Counted from the first letter of the stretch, positions 1-8,627 are shown. The stretch: 39,069 bases of DNA from JAAZMA01 sp036720245 (GCA_036720245.1 DAIMNI010000015.1:1-39069), one strand, 5' to 3'. Notes: a model not told the origin generated them from the sequence alone. A program made the numbers and translations.

Positions 1-32
1 ATTGTTCGGGAAAATTATTTTCCGAAATTTAA

Positions 33-224
33 GGAAAAGTACTTGCCGTTTACACTATTATAGGTTCAGCAGCTGCAGGAGTTTTAATGATATTCTTAGT
101 AGGATTTTCAATACCATTTTTAGCAAACACAGTGTCCGACTGGATTGTAATTTTTGGCGGCAATGATTTCTCGTTATGGGCAATAATAGCTGGTAGTATT
201 GCTAAACTATTTGGAATATAAGGT
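33..224 (+). pseudogene. C-terminal fragment of a membrane protein, possibly a PTS EIIC
   Basis: An open stretch of about 63 codons ends at TAA 222-224. It reads as hydrophobic helices (GSAAAGVLMIFLVGFSIPFL, then a turn with GGNDFSLWAIIAG and a final IAKLFGI). The same frame has a stop at 30-32, so no intact gene enters from the left in this frame. The ending resembles the last helices of galactitol/ascorbate-type PTS EIIC permeases, but this is a weak recognition from a short piece. A terminator follows at 277-314. It is either the tail of a gene broken near the window edge or a decayed copy. Confidence 0.35.
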
Positions 225-276
225 ACTCGGAACAAAAAAAGAACCCTAAAGGAGAAATGCATATCTGAACTAATCG

Positions 277-314
277 AGGCGAAGACAAGTATTTAACTTG
301 CCTTCGCCTTTGTT
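277..314 (+). terminator. Rho-independent terminator after the membrane-protein fragment
   Basis: Inverted arms AGGCGAAG (277-284) and CTTCGCCT (302-309) enclose a second short pairing (ACAAGT with ACTTG) and are followed by a T-rich tail. This is the classic hairpin plus U-run layout, placed 50 bases after the stop of the fragment. Confidence 0.75.
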
Positions 315-428
315 TATATGTATTCCATGTATCTTTGGTAGTGTAAAATAATTTGTGCTTTTAGGAAATTAAATTCTCTTTTCTGGCAAGAATAACAATA
401 TAATGAAAACCAGAAAGGAGAATTTTTT

Positions 429-805
429 ATGTCAATGTTACCGAAAGAAGTTTTAAGAGAAATGATAGTGGATGGAAACTTAAAAATAGACCGTTAGAAT
501 CCATTTATCCTTATGCTATTAAAAGTTGGGATATGAATTGGGATGTATTATCTCCATTTTTCAAATATTCTATTGAAATTAGAAAGGTAATGTATACTAC
601 AAATATAATTGAGGGCGTCCATATGCAATTTAGGAAGGTTACAAAGGCTAAGTCAGTTTTTCCTACTAACCTATCCTTGGAAAAAATGCTATATCTAGCA
701 AGTCAAAATGTTATGAAAAAATGGACTCAAAGATATAGAAATTGGGATTCTATCCTAAATCAATTGTTAATATTTTTTAGGGGGAGGGTAGAGCAGTATC
801 TATAA
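429..805 (+). pseudogene. IS256-family transposase, internally deleted remnant
   Basis: The remnant begins with a good ribosome binding site (AGAAAGGAG) and ATG at 429, giving an N-terminus MSMLPKEVLREMIVDGNLK typical of IS256-type transposases, then stops at 496-498. From about 500 a different frame carries the family C-terminus: NWDVLSPFFKYS, IRKVMYTTNIIEG, QFRKVTKAKSVFPT and KKWTQRYRNWD. The central part with the first two catalytic aspartates is missing, so both gene ends survive while most of the roughly 400-residue enzyme is deleted. A possible left terminal repeat (GTGTAAAATAATTTGTGC) starts near 342. I could not find its inverted partner on the right, so the element is unlikely to move by itself. 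Confidence 0.85.
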
Positions 806-883
806 AATAAGAATAGGATGCTTAAAATTTGCAATAAACCACCTAACCAAAAAAGTGGGCATATTCCCCCATAATAAGGATTA

Positions 884-931
884 TTGCCAAAATTATAAGG
901 TTTTATGTATATTTTCTTATAATTTTGGCAA
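884..931. repeat. Perfect 16-bp inverted repeat (hairpin)
   Basis: TTGCCAAAATTATAAG at 884-899 is matched by its exact reverse complement at 916-931, with a 16-base AT-rich spacer. There is no T-run directly after it on the plus strand. It may be a weak terminator or a relic of a mobile element, since it sits just behind the IS256 remnant. Confidence 0.6.
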
Positions 932-946
932 ACTAAAAGTAAAGTA

Positions 947-974
947 GTAAAACTTAGATTTAATTAAATCTAAG
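947..974 (-). terminator. Probable terminator of the ornithine cyclodeaminase-family gene
   Basis: A perfect 22-bp palindrome spans 953-974 (arms of 11 bases meeting at TTAATTAA's neighbourhood). Read on the minus strand it is followed by TTTTACTACTTT. It lies about 50 bases beyond the stop of the minus-strand gene that ends at 1025. Confidence 0.55.
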
Positions 975-1024
975 CTGAACCTAAGTTTTCTTGTCAGATT
1001 TAAATAATTAAACTCATTATTATA

Positions 1025-2041
1025 TTATTCCCAATAATTAACTTTAACACCTATTCCTTTTTCTTTAGCTAATTCATAAGCATGAGCTACAATAGCAATG
1101 TCTTCTATTCCCATACCTACAGCATTGAAATAAATGATTTGATCATCATTCTCTCTTCCTGTTTTCTTTCCATTGATTATCTCACCTAATTCAGCATCAA
1201 TATCTTCATCTTTTATCAAACCATCTTTATACATTAATGCAACCGTACTTATCATTCTATTTTTAATGCCTTCCCAAGTATCACAAACTATAAGGTCAGC
1301 ATTTAAAACACAATCATTAGAGACCTCATAATCAGCCATATTCATTAGTAAAGTTCCCTTCTTTAACCAATCATACTCTATAAATGGTTCATTAGCCAAA
1401 GTAACAGTTACTATAATATCACTTATTCCTACAGCCTTTTTTACATTCTCTGTAGGAATCACTTCAACCCCATGTTTCTCTATCATTTCTTCAGCAAATT
1501 TTTTAGAACGCTCTAAATATAAATCATAGACATAAATTTTTTTTAATGTGGGACATTCAACTAAAGCCGCTTCTAGTTGTGTTCTTCCTTGGACACCTGC
1601 TCCACAAATAAGCATTGTTTCTGCACCTTTCTTCGCAAGATGTTTTATGGCAATTCCACCTACTGCACCTGTTCTTTTAGCACTTACGGTTGTACCATCG
1701 GCTATAGCTATAGGCAACTTAGTATCTGCATCATTAAGTACAACTATTACGCTTGCACGTGGAAGTCCAATCTTATAGTTTTGAGGTCCACTTCCAATCC
1801 ACTTAATACCAAACACATTAAAATCTCCTCCAAGATATCCTGGCATTGCATTAATCCTACCATTAACGTTCTCATCTTCAGGGCTATCCCCTAATCTGGT
1901 TACAAGCTTTCCAGTATTAACTGCATCACCTTTATCTAATAAGGATAAACATTTTTCAATTTGTACAATTACTTTGCTCATATCATTGGCTACTAAATCA
2001 TTTACAACTCTATCATTCATAAATAAGATATCGTATTTCAT
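1025..2041 (-). CDS. Ornithine cyclodeaminase / mu-crystallin family enzyme
   Basis: A 338-residue cytosolic NAD(P)-dependent enzyme. The family includes ornithine cyclodeaminase (ornithine to proline plus ammonia), alanine and lysine cyclodeaminases and imine reductases such as SbnB. Visible marks are the substrate-side segment RINAMPGY and KWIGSG, the central DGTTVSAKRTGAVGGIA, and a Rossmann motif (CGAGVQGRTQ) opening the dinucleotide fold. I start at ATG 2041 rather than the upstream in-frame ATG 2104, because 2041 has AAAGGGG at the right spacing and the protein then begins MKYDILFMND like its relatives. It lies next to a glutamate-type symporter and near an opine dehydrogenase-family gene, so a role in amino-acid or opine breakdown is likely. 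The exact substrate cannot be read from sequence. Confidence 0.85.
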   Translation of the reverse strand: MKYDILFMNDRVVNDLVANDMSKVIVQIEKCLSLLDKGDAVNTGKLVTRLGDSPEDENVNGRINAMPGYLGGDFNVFGIKWIGSGPQNYKIGLPRASVIVVLNDADTKLPIAIADGTTVSAKRTGAVGGIAIKHLAKKGAETMLICGAGVQGRTQLEAALVECPTLKKIYVYDLYLERSKKFAEEMIEKHGVEVIPTENVKKAVGISDIIVTVTLANEPFIEYDWLKKGTLLMNMADYEVSNDCVLNADLIVCDTWEGIKNRMISTVALMYKDGLIKDEDIDAELGEIINGKKTGRENDDQIIYFNAVGMGIEDIAIVAHAYELAKEKGIGVKVNYWE

Positions 2042-2321
2042 ATTATTCCCCTTTCTTTCACAGTATAGGTATAATAGACGTTTGCGAAATGCTATAACTC
2101 GCATAAATACAAGGTTCTTTTTCCATAAAATAATATAACTTCTTCTAATCTTCCCTTTTAATCATTTTCATGATTTAGCAGTTTAATATATAAGAATTTG
2201 GGCTTTAGCTATAATACACCTTTAATATCCTGTTATTTTCTAATAGTATTTATGAAAGATTGGAATATTAGCCTATTGCCCGAATTCTAGTATAATTATT
2301 ATATTTTTACGATACTAAGTT

Positions 2322-3695
2322 CTATCTTTGTTCCATTGTTGGATTCTTAATCCAAAAACCTGCAAATTTTAAGAATAGGATTAGAGCTATTGCCAATCCT
2401 GTAAATAATAGACCTACATTCATGACTCCCATTGACAATATCAGTAATGGATACGCAGATGTAAGTAGTCCTCCACCTATATATGGACTCATAAATGTTG
2501 AACTAAGAGCATACATAGTTCCAGCATCTGATTCAAGTTTTGGATCACAAGTACGCATTAATAAATAGGCAATTGCAGCAACACCAGTAGCTGCCCCATA
2601 TCTCATTATTCCATGCTCAAACCAATCTTCTGGGAATATTCTAGGTGATAACCATAAAAATATCACTAAAGTAGAAGCTAGGACAATTACAGTACCTATC
2701 AATAATTCTTTCCAATATGCTAAAACAACTGGTATTGATATTGATGCAACTGCAGATGTTATAAGAATTTCAAGTGCAAGTCCTTGAATTCTCAGAAGAA
2801 CGTTTCTATCTACTAAATCTTTAATAGAAGTTCTTTGAATTACTTTATTTAACATCCAACCACCTATCATAGCAAATGGGAATAGAGGTAGTGGGAATGA
2901 AAGATAGGTCTTGCTCATCCATACAATAACCCAACCTATTAATATAGCTATACCTATTAATCCAGCATGAAAAGCAAACGTTTCCACTACATCACTACTT
3001 ATAGTTGTTGAAGATCCAACAGGGCGTTCTTTAGGGTAGTATTCTTTTTCTGCATTTCCCTCAGCTTTAGTAGTAAGATATTTTGTATATCTTTTTCTTA
3101 CACCAATATTAATTAGTGCCATACCACCAAATATTCCAGCCATTAACCCTATAGTAGCAGTAGTACTGGCTACATCCCCACCATCTGCCCAGTTTAAGTC
3201 TTTAAACACTTGTGCCATACCGCCTGCTGTACCATGACCACCTAGGAAACCCATTTCAAAAGTACTACCAAAGAGTGGATTTGTCCCAAATAAAGGTTCA
3301 AAAATTAAACCTGTTGCCAAACATATTAAACCTAATTGGAAAAAGTCATGTATATAAAACTGAAGTACACCTGGAACTAAAGTTTTAGCTTGGCTTTTAA
3401 GGCTTTTGTCACTTTTTGGAACCCCTAGAAGCATAATCGCGAAAACGATTACAATCATATTACCAGGAAGTCCAGCAATAGATGACATAATATCAGCTGG
3501 TATAATTTTTAATACGTGTGGGCCTAAGATCAGTCCTATAAATCCTGCTAATAATGAGGCTGGTATAAATGCCTTTTTAAGTCTTTCAGACTTCAATCTA
3601 ATAAGTGTTGCTACAAAAATAAGTACTGATATTATTGATAGATACAACATTAGATTTTGCGTTGTACTACCAGCAATATTTTCAATGGGTAACAT
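2322..3695 (-). CDS. Sodium:glutamate symporter family (GltS-type) permease
   Basis: A 457-residue integral membrane protein with hydrophobic helices along its whole length, including IISVLIFVATLIRL, IPASLLAGFIGLILG and NMIVIVFAIMLLGV. The loop GFLGGHGTAGG is the family signature of ESS/GltS transporters, which couple sodium entry to glutamate uptake. The C-terminal half repeats the inverted-topology pattern. The start at 3695 has a strong GGAGGGG site. The gene runs in the same direction as the ornithine cyclodeaminase-family gene (281 bases between them) and diverges from an RpiR-type regulator, which probably controls it. The substrate could be glutamate or another amino acid or opine. Confidence 0.85.
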   Translation of the reverse strand: MLPIENIAGSTTQNLMLYLSIISVLIFVATLIRLKSERLKKAFIPASLLAGFIGLILGPHVLKIIPADIMSSIAGLPGNMIVIVFAIMLLGVPKSDKSLKSQAKTLVPGVLQFYIHDFFQLGLICLATGLIFEPLFGTNPLFGSTFEMGFLGGHGTAGGMAQVFKDLNWADGGDVASTTATIGLMAGIFGGMALINIGVRKRYTKYLTTKAEGNAEKEYYPKERPVGSSTTISSDVVETFAFHAGLIGIAILIGWVIVWMSKTYLSFPLPLFPFAMIGGWMLNKVIQRTSIKDLVDRNVLLRIQGLALEILITSAVASISIPVVLAYWKELLIGTVIVLASTLVIFLWLSPRIFPEDWFEHGIMRYGAATGVAAIAYLLMRTCDPKLESDAGTMYALSSTFMSPYIGGGLLTSAYPLLILSMGVMNVGLLFTGLAIALILFLKFAGFWIKNPTMEQR

Positions 3696-4149
3696 ATTAC
3701 CCCTCCTCGATTATATTTTTAGAATTTTACAAATCCTCTATCTATTATATCTTAAAAAAATTTGTTTTTCAAGCGTATTAATAATTATATTTTTTTTTAC
3801 TGTTTTATTTATAATATTTTGTTTTTAAATTTTCCATGGAAAACCTAAAAGTAAATTTTATAACCGTGTAAATTCACTATTCATAAGTGAAATTTTTATC
3901 AAATTTAAGTTTTTTTATATTGTTCTATATAATCATATGATATAATATTGCAATAAACATTTTTTTAAAAACAATGTGTGAACTATATTTGTCAAGTGAC
4001 TTTTAGATTAACATAAACAAATAATAGGTTATGCTTAAAATATGCACTCAATTACATAAATTCTATTGTGGTTAAAGTAAAAATAATGTAACATAAAAAT
4101 ATGTTTAATCTAATTTATTAAACCGATTCCTTAAGAAAGGAGGATTACT
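3696..4149. promoter_or_regulatory. Divergent control region between the symporter and RpiR regulator
   Basis: This 454-base AT-rich gap has no gene. It holds two short perfect palindromes side by side, ATCATATGAT (3932-3941) and TATTGCAATA (3946-3955), which are candidate operator half-sites for the adjacent RpiR-type regulator. TATAAT occurs at 3941-3946, but no well-spaced -35 was identified. The rest is featureless A/T runs. Confidence 0.4.
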
Positions 4150-5010
4150 ATGTATGAATTGCTTCATAAAATACAAAATGTTTCTAGTTCCTTCACTCAA
4201 ACACAAAATTTAGTTGCTCAATATGTATTAGCCAATTATAGTAAGATACCTTTTATTACCATCACTAATATGGCTCTGGAAATTGGAGTTAGTGATACTA
4301 CTATTATAAATTTTTGCTCGATGCTCGGATATGAGAGTTTTTCAAGTTTTAAAAAGGTTTTTATAGAATATGCTCAATCAGAATTAGCAATATATGATAA
4401 TTTTGAGACTCGAATTGACAACCTTAACGAAGAAGAAACCATTTCACAAGTTTTAAACATAGAGAAATCAAATATAGAGATTACCTTGACTAGACCTATT
4501 AATAGAGATAATTTTATACCCTTTATAAATATGTTAGATAATGCATCTAATATATATGTTTGTGGAATGAGATCATCATCAATTTTAATGGATTTTCTAG
4601 TGCAAAATTTAAGAGTTCAAGGATATAATGTAACTCCATTTCAGCTTAATGGGTATTTTGTAGATCAACTATGCAAAATAAACGAAAAAGATCTTTTTAT
4701 TAGTTTTGCATTTTCTAGGTACACTTTGGAATCAATAAAAGCACTAGAATTCGTTTCTAATAAGAATGTACCCTGTGCTTCTTTTACAGATACAGTACTA
4801 AGCCCCACATATAAATTATCCAATTTAACTTTTATTTGTGAAATAAATTCCTATACTTATCAAGCATCATATGTAGGGGTATTAGCATTATTAAATGCAA
4901 TCTTAACAGAAACAGCATTACGGCATAAAAATCGAACTAGAAAACATATAGATGAGTTAGAAGTAGCCCTTGAATATTTTGATACATTTACGGATAATAA
5001 AAATAGCTAA
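4150..5010 (+). CDS. MurR/RpiR family transcriptional regulator (upstream copy)
   Basis: A 286-residue DNA-binding regulator. Residues about 1-77 form the RpiR-type helix-turn-helix (TITNMALEIGVSDTTIINFCSMLGY). Residues about 110-245 form a SIS domain with the phosphosugar/ligand-binding pattern around YVCGMRSSS. It starts at ATG 4150 behind AAGAAAGGAGG. It diverges from the GltS-type symporter and converges on the opine dehydrogenase-family gene. Classical members sense sugar phosphates, but here the neighbours are amino-acid genes, so the ligand may differ. It shares its architecture with the regulator at 6524, with only moderate sequence similarity by eye. Confidence 0.88.
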   Translation: MYELLHKIQNVSSSFTQTQNLVAQYVLANYSKIPFITITNMALEIGVSDTTIINFCSMLGYESFSSFKKVFIEYAQSELAIYDNFETRIDNLNEEETISQVLNIEKSNIEITLTRPINRDNFIPFINMLDNASNIYVCGMRSSSILMDFLVQNLRVQGYNVTPFQLNGYFVDQLCKINEKDLFISFAFSRYTLESIKALEFVSNKNVPCASFTDTVLSPTYKLSNLTFICEINSYTYQASYVGVLALLNAILTETALRHKNRTRKHIDELEVALEYFDTFTDNKNS

Positions 5011-5020
5011 TACTAATAAT

Positions 5021-5068
5021 AAAATGTTCTTTCTATCCCTTTGGGTGATAGAAAGAACATTTTATTTA
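5021..5068. terminator. Bidirectional terminator between convergent genes
   Basis: AAAATGTTCTTTCTATC (5021-5037) pairs perfectly with 5047-5063 across a 9-base loop. T-rich sequence on both outer sides lets it end both the RpiR gene on the plus strand and the dehydrogenase gene on the minus strand. Confidence 0.85.
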
Positions 5069-5073
5069 ATCAT

Positions 5074-6252
5074 TTATAAATATATTTTTTCCATATCTTT
5101 CATAGTCCTTATTCCATATAACATAGGAAGTCTTGAAATCTTTGCAATTCTATTTACACTTTCAAGTAAAGCCATATAGTTTTCTCCTACCAAATTTCCT
5201 AATGTATTTATTACTTTATCTATTTGCGGTGTTTTAACATCTACTATTTGCGCTATAGATTTTATTATTAATAATCCATAAGGGATATCTTCTAGTACAT
5301 ATCTAGTTCTAAAATCAGGAGCATACAAATCTCCCTCTACCTTTTTAACAGGAACCTTTAGGCCTTGATAAGCTGAATTTGTGGAAAACATTTTAGCTAA
5401 GCTTGATTTGTCTTGAATTTGGTCTCCATATGATTGAAGTATCCATTCATCTATGGTTAATACTTCACTTGGATCAACAACTTCATTGTTGTTTTCATAT
5501 AATTTATTAGTAGTATCTTGAATTTCATTAGACATAGTTTTTAATATTTTTGCAATATTTTCATCTACACTTTGATAAAATAAAGGTATATCGTTTTCCT
5601 CAAATTTAATATCTGAATTCTCTCCAAATATACCATACATAATACCTGGATGTATTATTTGGCCTACATTTCCTAAAGTTAATGTCAGCATACTCTTTAC
5701 AATACTAAATTTAATGTCTAACAACTTTTCTATTTCATATAGCAATACACTGGAAATTGTAGCAGGTAGTGACCCTACTTGAATCTCAATTTTCCTACCT
5801 ATTATATTAACTTTCTTTCCGAATTCTTCTATTCTGCAAGCCCAAGGTAAGGTTTGTAAACCTATAATATTGCATTTTGGTAGTATATTAGTAGCTTCAA
5901 ATTCAAAACCACTTCTAGTAGGTATTGTAACTATCAAACTATTTTCAGTAATATATTTTGAAATATTTCTAAGTACATTTTCATGTGCAAATGCAGGAAC
6001 TATAATAAAAATTATTGATGAATCTGGTATAACTTCACTTGCATCTGATGTTATGATATTTAATTCTGTGGTAATTTCACTTTTATCAGGTAATATTGCG
6101 TTAAGTTTATAATCGCCTGCTTCAATAAATCTATCAATTTCTTCTTGGATTGGGCTATATATATTTACATCATGCCCTTTACTTGAAATCATTGCTGCGC
6201 AAGCATGAGCCCCATTTCCACACCCACATATTGTAATACTTAACTTTGCCAT
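5074..6252 (-). CDS. NAD/NADP octopine/nopaline dehydrogenase family protein
   Basis: A 392-residue protein with an N-terminal Rossmann fold (ITICGCGNGAHACAAMISSKGHDV, residues about 5-28) as in glycerol-3-phosphate and opine dehydrogenases. A C-terminal helical opine dehydrogenase domain follows, with the family's conserved stretch GNVGQIIHPGIMYG near residues 195-208. Family members reversibly join or split an amino acid and a 2-keto acid through a secondary amine. In a heterotroph the oxidative, opine-degrading direction is plausible. It starts at ATG 6252 with a GGGGGA site. The position between two RpiR regulators, and near the symporter and cyclodeaminase-family genes, suggests one catabolic locus. 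The substrate is unknown. Confidence 0.83.
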   Translation of the reverse strand: MAKLSITICGCGNGAHACAAMISSKGHDVNIYSPIQEEIDRFIEAGDYKLNAILPDKSEITTELNIITSDASEVIPDSSIIFIIVPAFAHENVLRNISKYITENSLIVTIPTRSGFEFEATNILPKCNIIGLQTLPWACRIEEFGKKVNIIGRKIEIQVGSLPATISSVLLYEIEKLLDIKFSIVKSMLTLTLGNVGQIIHPGIMYGIFGENSDIKFEENDIPLFYQSVDENIAKILKTMSNEIQDTTNKLYENNNEVVDPSEVLTIDEWILQSYGDQIQDKSSLAKMFSTNSAYQGLKVPVKKVEGDLYAPDFRTRYVLEDIPYGLLIIKSIAQIVDVKTPQIDKVINTLGNLVGENYMALLESVNRIAKISRLPMLYGIRTMKDMEKIYL

Positions 6253-6354
6253 TTGTATTCCCCCCTATAAATTTAAAGATTGACCATAATACTAAATACT
6301 ATTTAAATAAAAACCAAATACAACTTTCAAATGTATTATATATTTCTATATCTT

Positions 6355-6396
6355 CAATATTGTATTATTTAGTACTAATTTTAGTATACAATATTG
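6355..6396. promoter_or_regulatory. Operator-like 11-bp inverted repeat between divergent genes
   Basis: CAATATTGTAT (6355-6365) and its exact reverse complement ATACAATATTG (6386-6396) are separated by 20 bases. Each arm contains the self-complementary octamer CAATATTG, and the spacer contains another palindrome, TTAGTACTAA (6369-6378). It lies between the dehydrogenase gene and the RpiR gene at 6524, as expected for an operator of that regulator. Confidence 0.5.
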
Positions 6397-6486
6397 TAAT
6401 ATTAAGTCAATGTATTTTTTCAATTTTAAAAATTCTCCGTGATTTTATTTATTAATTACATGCTGGATTCAATGTTTATATTGTGT

Positions 6487-6501
6487 TATGATTAAATCAT
6501 A
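6487..6501 (+). promoter_or_regulatory. 15-bp palindrome just upstream of the second RpiR gene
   Basis: TATGATT-A-AATCATA is a perfect 7-bp inverted repeat with one central base. It lies between a TTGTGT -35-like hexamer (6481) and TAAAAT -10-like sequence, 23 bases before the start codon. It is a candidate autoregulatory operator. Confidence 0.4.
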
Positions 6502-6523
6502 TTAAAATAATAAGGAGAAAAAT

Positions 6524-7390
6524 ATGGGCGGAAAAAATATAATGAAATTAATTGATGAACAATATGATAATATGACTAATTCATATAAAATAATTGCTAA
6601 TTTTATTAAGGATAGTTATCAATATATTACATATGATACCTTGAGTGAATTATCTTCAAAAATAGATGTAAGCACAACTACAGTGATTAGGTTTGCAAGG
6701 TCATTAGGATTTGATGGCTATTCTGAACTTCAGGATGCTATTAGAAGATATTCAAAAGACAATGATCCATACAATATGAATTATAGATTAACTAGTAGTT
6801 ATAACCCGAAAGAAACAGAATTAGAATTATTGAATAGCACCTTTAATAAAGATATAGAAAATATGGTTAATACTTTAAATAACTTATCCTATGAAGATTT
6901 AAAACAAACTATAGAGTTAATTGTTAAAGCAAGAAGTGTATATGTGGTAGGATATAATGATTCATTTATTTTATCTAGCTATATGGCTCTTAGGCTTGGG
7001 CAAATAAGGGAAAATGTAATTTTAATAAATCAATTAGGGGGAATGTATCCTTTTGAAATATCCAGTGCTAACAAAAGTGATATTCTTATTGCTTATCTAT
7101 ATCCACGGTATTCCACACATACAATTAATATAATCAACATACTTAAAGAAAAAGGATTAAAAATAATTATAATAACTTCCAATAATATTATGCCTATAAA
7201 AAACCTAGGGAATATAATTATACCTACATTTGTAACTGGTTTAAATGTTAAAGATTCAATAGTTGCCCCTATATTCCTTTCCAATTTTATAGCTAATTCT
7301 GTTGCTTATTCTGATTATGATAAGGCCTTAGAATATTTAAAAAATGCTGAGAAAATATTAAGTAAGGGATATTATTTAACTTCAAGATAA
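6524..7390 (+). CDS. MurR/RpiR family transcriptional regulator (downstream copy)
   Basis: A 288-residue regulator with the RpiR helix-turn-helix at the N-terminus (TLSELSSKIDVSTTTVIRFARSLGFDGYSELQ) and a SIS domain from about residue 125 (VYVVGYNDSFILSSYMALRL). It starts at ATG 6524 with AAGGAG seven bases upstream. An internal ATG at 6542 has no such site. It is divergent from the dehydrogenase-family gene and probably controls it through the palindromes in the intervening 271 bases. Transcription past its stop enters only pseudogene debris. Confidence 0.88.
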   Translation: MGGKNIMKLIDEQYDNMTNSYKIIANFIKDSYQYITYDTLSELSSKIDVSTTTVIRFARSLGFDGYSELQDAIRRYSKDNDPYNMNYRLTSSYNPKETELELLNSTFNKDIENMVNTLNNLSYEDLKQTIELIVKARSVYVVGYNDSFILSSYMALRLGQIRENVILINQLGGMYPFEISSANKSDILIAYLYPRYSTHTINIINILKEKGLKIIIITSNNIMPIKNLGNIIIPTFVTGLNVKDSIVAPIFLSNFIANSVAYSDYDKALEYLKNAEKILSKGYYLTSR

Positions 7391-7495
7391 TTATTTCATA
7401 GTCCTAGATTCTTTAGCAAAATTTCTTAATCCTTTATTCACTATTCTATGATCATTTGTAGCAAGCTCGGTGAGAAAAGCACCCTCTTCGTAGCG
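7389..7495 (-). pseudogene. Short C-terminal scrap of an unidentified protein
   Basis: On the minus strand an open frame of about 35 residues reads YRYEEGAFLTELATNDHR and then IVNKGLRNFAKESRTMK before a stop. It is in a different frame from the IS4 remnant that precedes it, so it looks like the surviving tail of an unrelated gene truncated at an insertion junction. The family is not recognised. Confidence 0.25.
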
Positions 7496-7954
7496 GTATC
7501 ACTTCACGTTGTTTATTTACTGCTTTTAAATGTTTAATTTTTCTTTTCTTCTTGTTTTCTTCCGATAATTTAGATATAGTTAATCTAGTTTTTAGTTCCT
7601 TTTTGGAACCTATATAGATATCTCTGAGTTCTATTGTTTTGCCATCTGCTAATCAAGATCTGCTTCTTGAATATGTTCATTCAAAATATCTAGATACTTT
7701 CCATCACTTTCTGTTTCACTAAAAACATCACAACATAAAAAACTTCCAGGCAATAAATCATATTGCAGTTGTATTTTTACTGCAGATTTTGAACTTAAGC
7801 CCCAGCTCCTTTAAATGCATTATAAAACTTTTTTGGTAATTTGTAACTAGTAGAGCCATTTACAAGTATTCTGTTTTTTACTGGCCTTATCTAAAAGTTT
7901 TGTTGCGAAAACCTTGTTTATGCTCTTTATATTTTGCTTTAATTTTTTATACAT
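7495..7954 (-). pseudogene. IS4-family transposase remnant
   Basis: Reading the minus strand from ATG 7954 gives MYKKLKQNIKSINKVFATK, the usual beginning of one IS4-type transposase group. Later, in shifting frames, come the recognisable blocks NGSTSYKLPKKFYNAFKG, SKSAVKIQLQYDLLPGSF, CCDVFSETESDGKYLDIL and TIELRDIYIGSKKELKTRL, then KLSEENKKKRKIKHLKAVNKQR. Large internal parts, including most of the catalytic core, are deleted and stops interrupt the frame. It cannot make an active enzyme. Confidence 0.8.
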
Positions 7955-8074
7955 ATTTTATGTGTCCTTTCTAAATAGAATATCTACTAGAAATTATACC
8001 ATAAAACAGAATTTGGAATCCTTAGCCTGATGGCTATGCGGTATACCTCGCTTTTTGTCGAAACTTGACTATAA

Positions 8075-8415
8075 GCTAAGGACATAGCAGGAAAGGTTAT
8101 AAAAATCATAGAAAAGATTTCACCTAATAAAAACATAAACTTAGACAGATTTAATCATTATATAAGAAAAGCAGTCCATTTCTTTTCTTATATGGTATTG
8201 GGGATGCTTATGATGAATCTACTTAAGATGATGAAAATTAAAGGGGTAAAGAGGATTGCTTTAGCTTTGTTGATTTGTATTTTCTGTGCAATGATAGATG
8301 AATTCCATCAATTATTTGTCCCATAAAGGGGGTACAGGTGAAGGATGTGATTATTGATAGTACAGGAGTTATTGTTGGAATTGGGGTTTGCGAAATTTGT
8401 AGGAAAACGTCTTAA
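8075..8415 (+). pseudogene. VanZ-like family protein, truncated and frameshifted
   Basis: The plus strand carries a VanZ-type membrane protein: IRKAVHFFSYMVLGMLMM, a transmembrane helix, and AMIDEFHQLFVP, matching the family pattern of R-K-x-x-H-F and D-E-x-H-Q-x-F-V-P. After VP (about 8322) the frame meets TAA. One base added there restores KGVQVKDVIIDSTGVIVGIG, the family's final helix. The N-terminus is cut off by a stop at 8072-8074 and no start is seen. VanZ-like proteins are small membrane proteins of uncertain function, some linked to glycopeptide tolerance. Confidence 0.7.
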
Positions 8416-8609
8416 TTTGTATGAAAGTAAATAGAGGAAATAGTAGATATATGTAGAATAAGTATAGTATGGGGGAAAAAATAGTGGAAAATAGGATAGA
8501 ATGATGACGTTAAACTTAAGGACAGCTATGGATGCATGATCGCCCTTGACTTTTGTTTGACAAACTCTATATTTCGCAATGAATTAACTTACACAGGTAT
8601 TAATTTTTT
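8416..8609. other. Non-coding stretch before the inverted-repeat cassette
   Basis: No coding signal was recognised. TTGACA occurs at 8557-8562, and the region 17 bases later (TGAATT) is a poor -10. It may hold the promoter for the next gene, but this is weak. The approximately 120 bases between the IS4 remnant and the VanZ remnant (7955-8074) are equally featureless. Confidence 0.3.
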
Positions 8610-8627
8610 ATATTATAATCGGAGCCA
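8610..8627 (+). repeat. Left arm of a perfect 18-bp inverted repeat
   Basis: ATATTATAATCGGAGCCA at 8610-8627 is the exact reverse complement of 9264-9281. The pair encloses one gene (8696-9249) with 68 bases before it and 14 after it. It could be the terminal repeats of a 672-bp mobile unit. No convincing target-site duplication is visible outside the arms. Confidence 0.75.

Noticed and set aside
1548..1894. Plus-strand open frames of 76 and 105 residues within the ornithine cyclodeaminase-family gene
   Set aside because: They are antisense to a clearly conserved enzyme, lack ribosome sites and show no family pattern.
2060..2096. GTTTGCGAAATGC near the upstream ATG of the cyclodeaminase-family gene, resembling the cre-like site at 32955
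   Set aside because: It fails two defined positions of the cre consensus and has no clear relation to the other site.
3406..3828. A 140-residue plus-strand frame over the start of the symporter gene
   Set aside because: Its hydrophobic look is the mirror of the symporter's helices, and there is no ribosome site.
6246..6455. A 69-residue frame between the dehydrogenase and the RpiR gene
   Set aside because: It covers the operator-like palindromes, has no ribosome site and looks like translated A/T-rich intergenic DNA.
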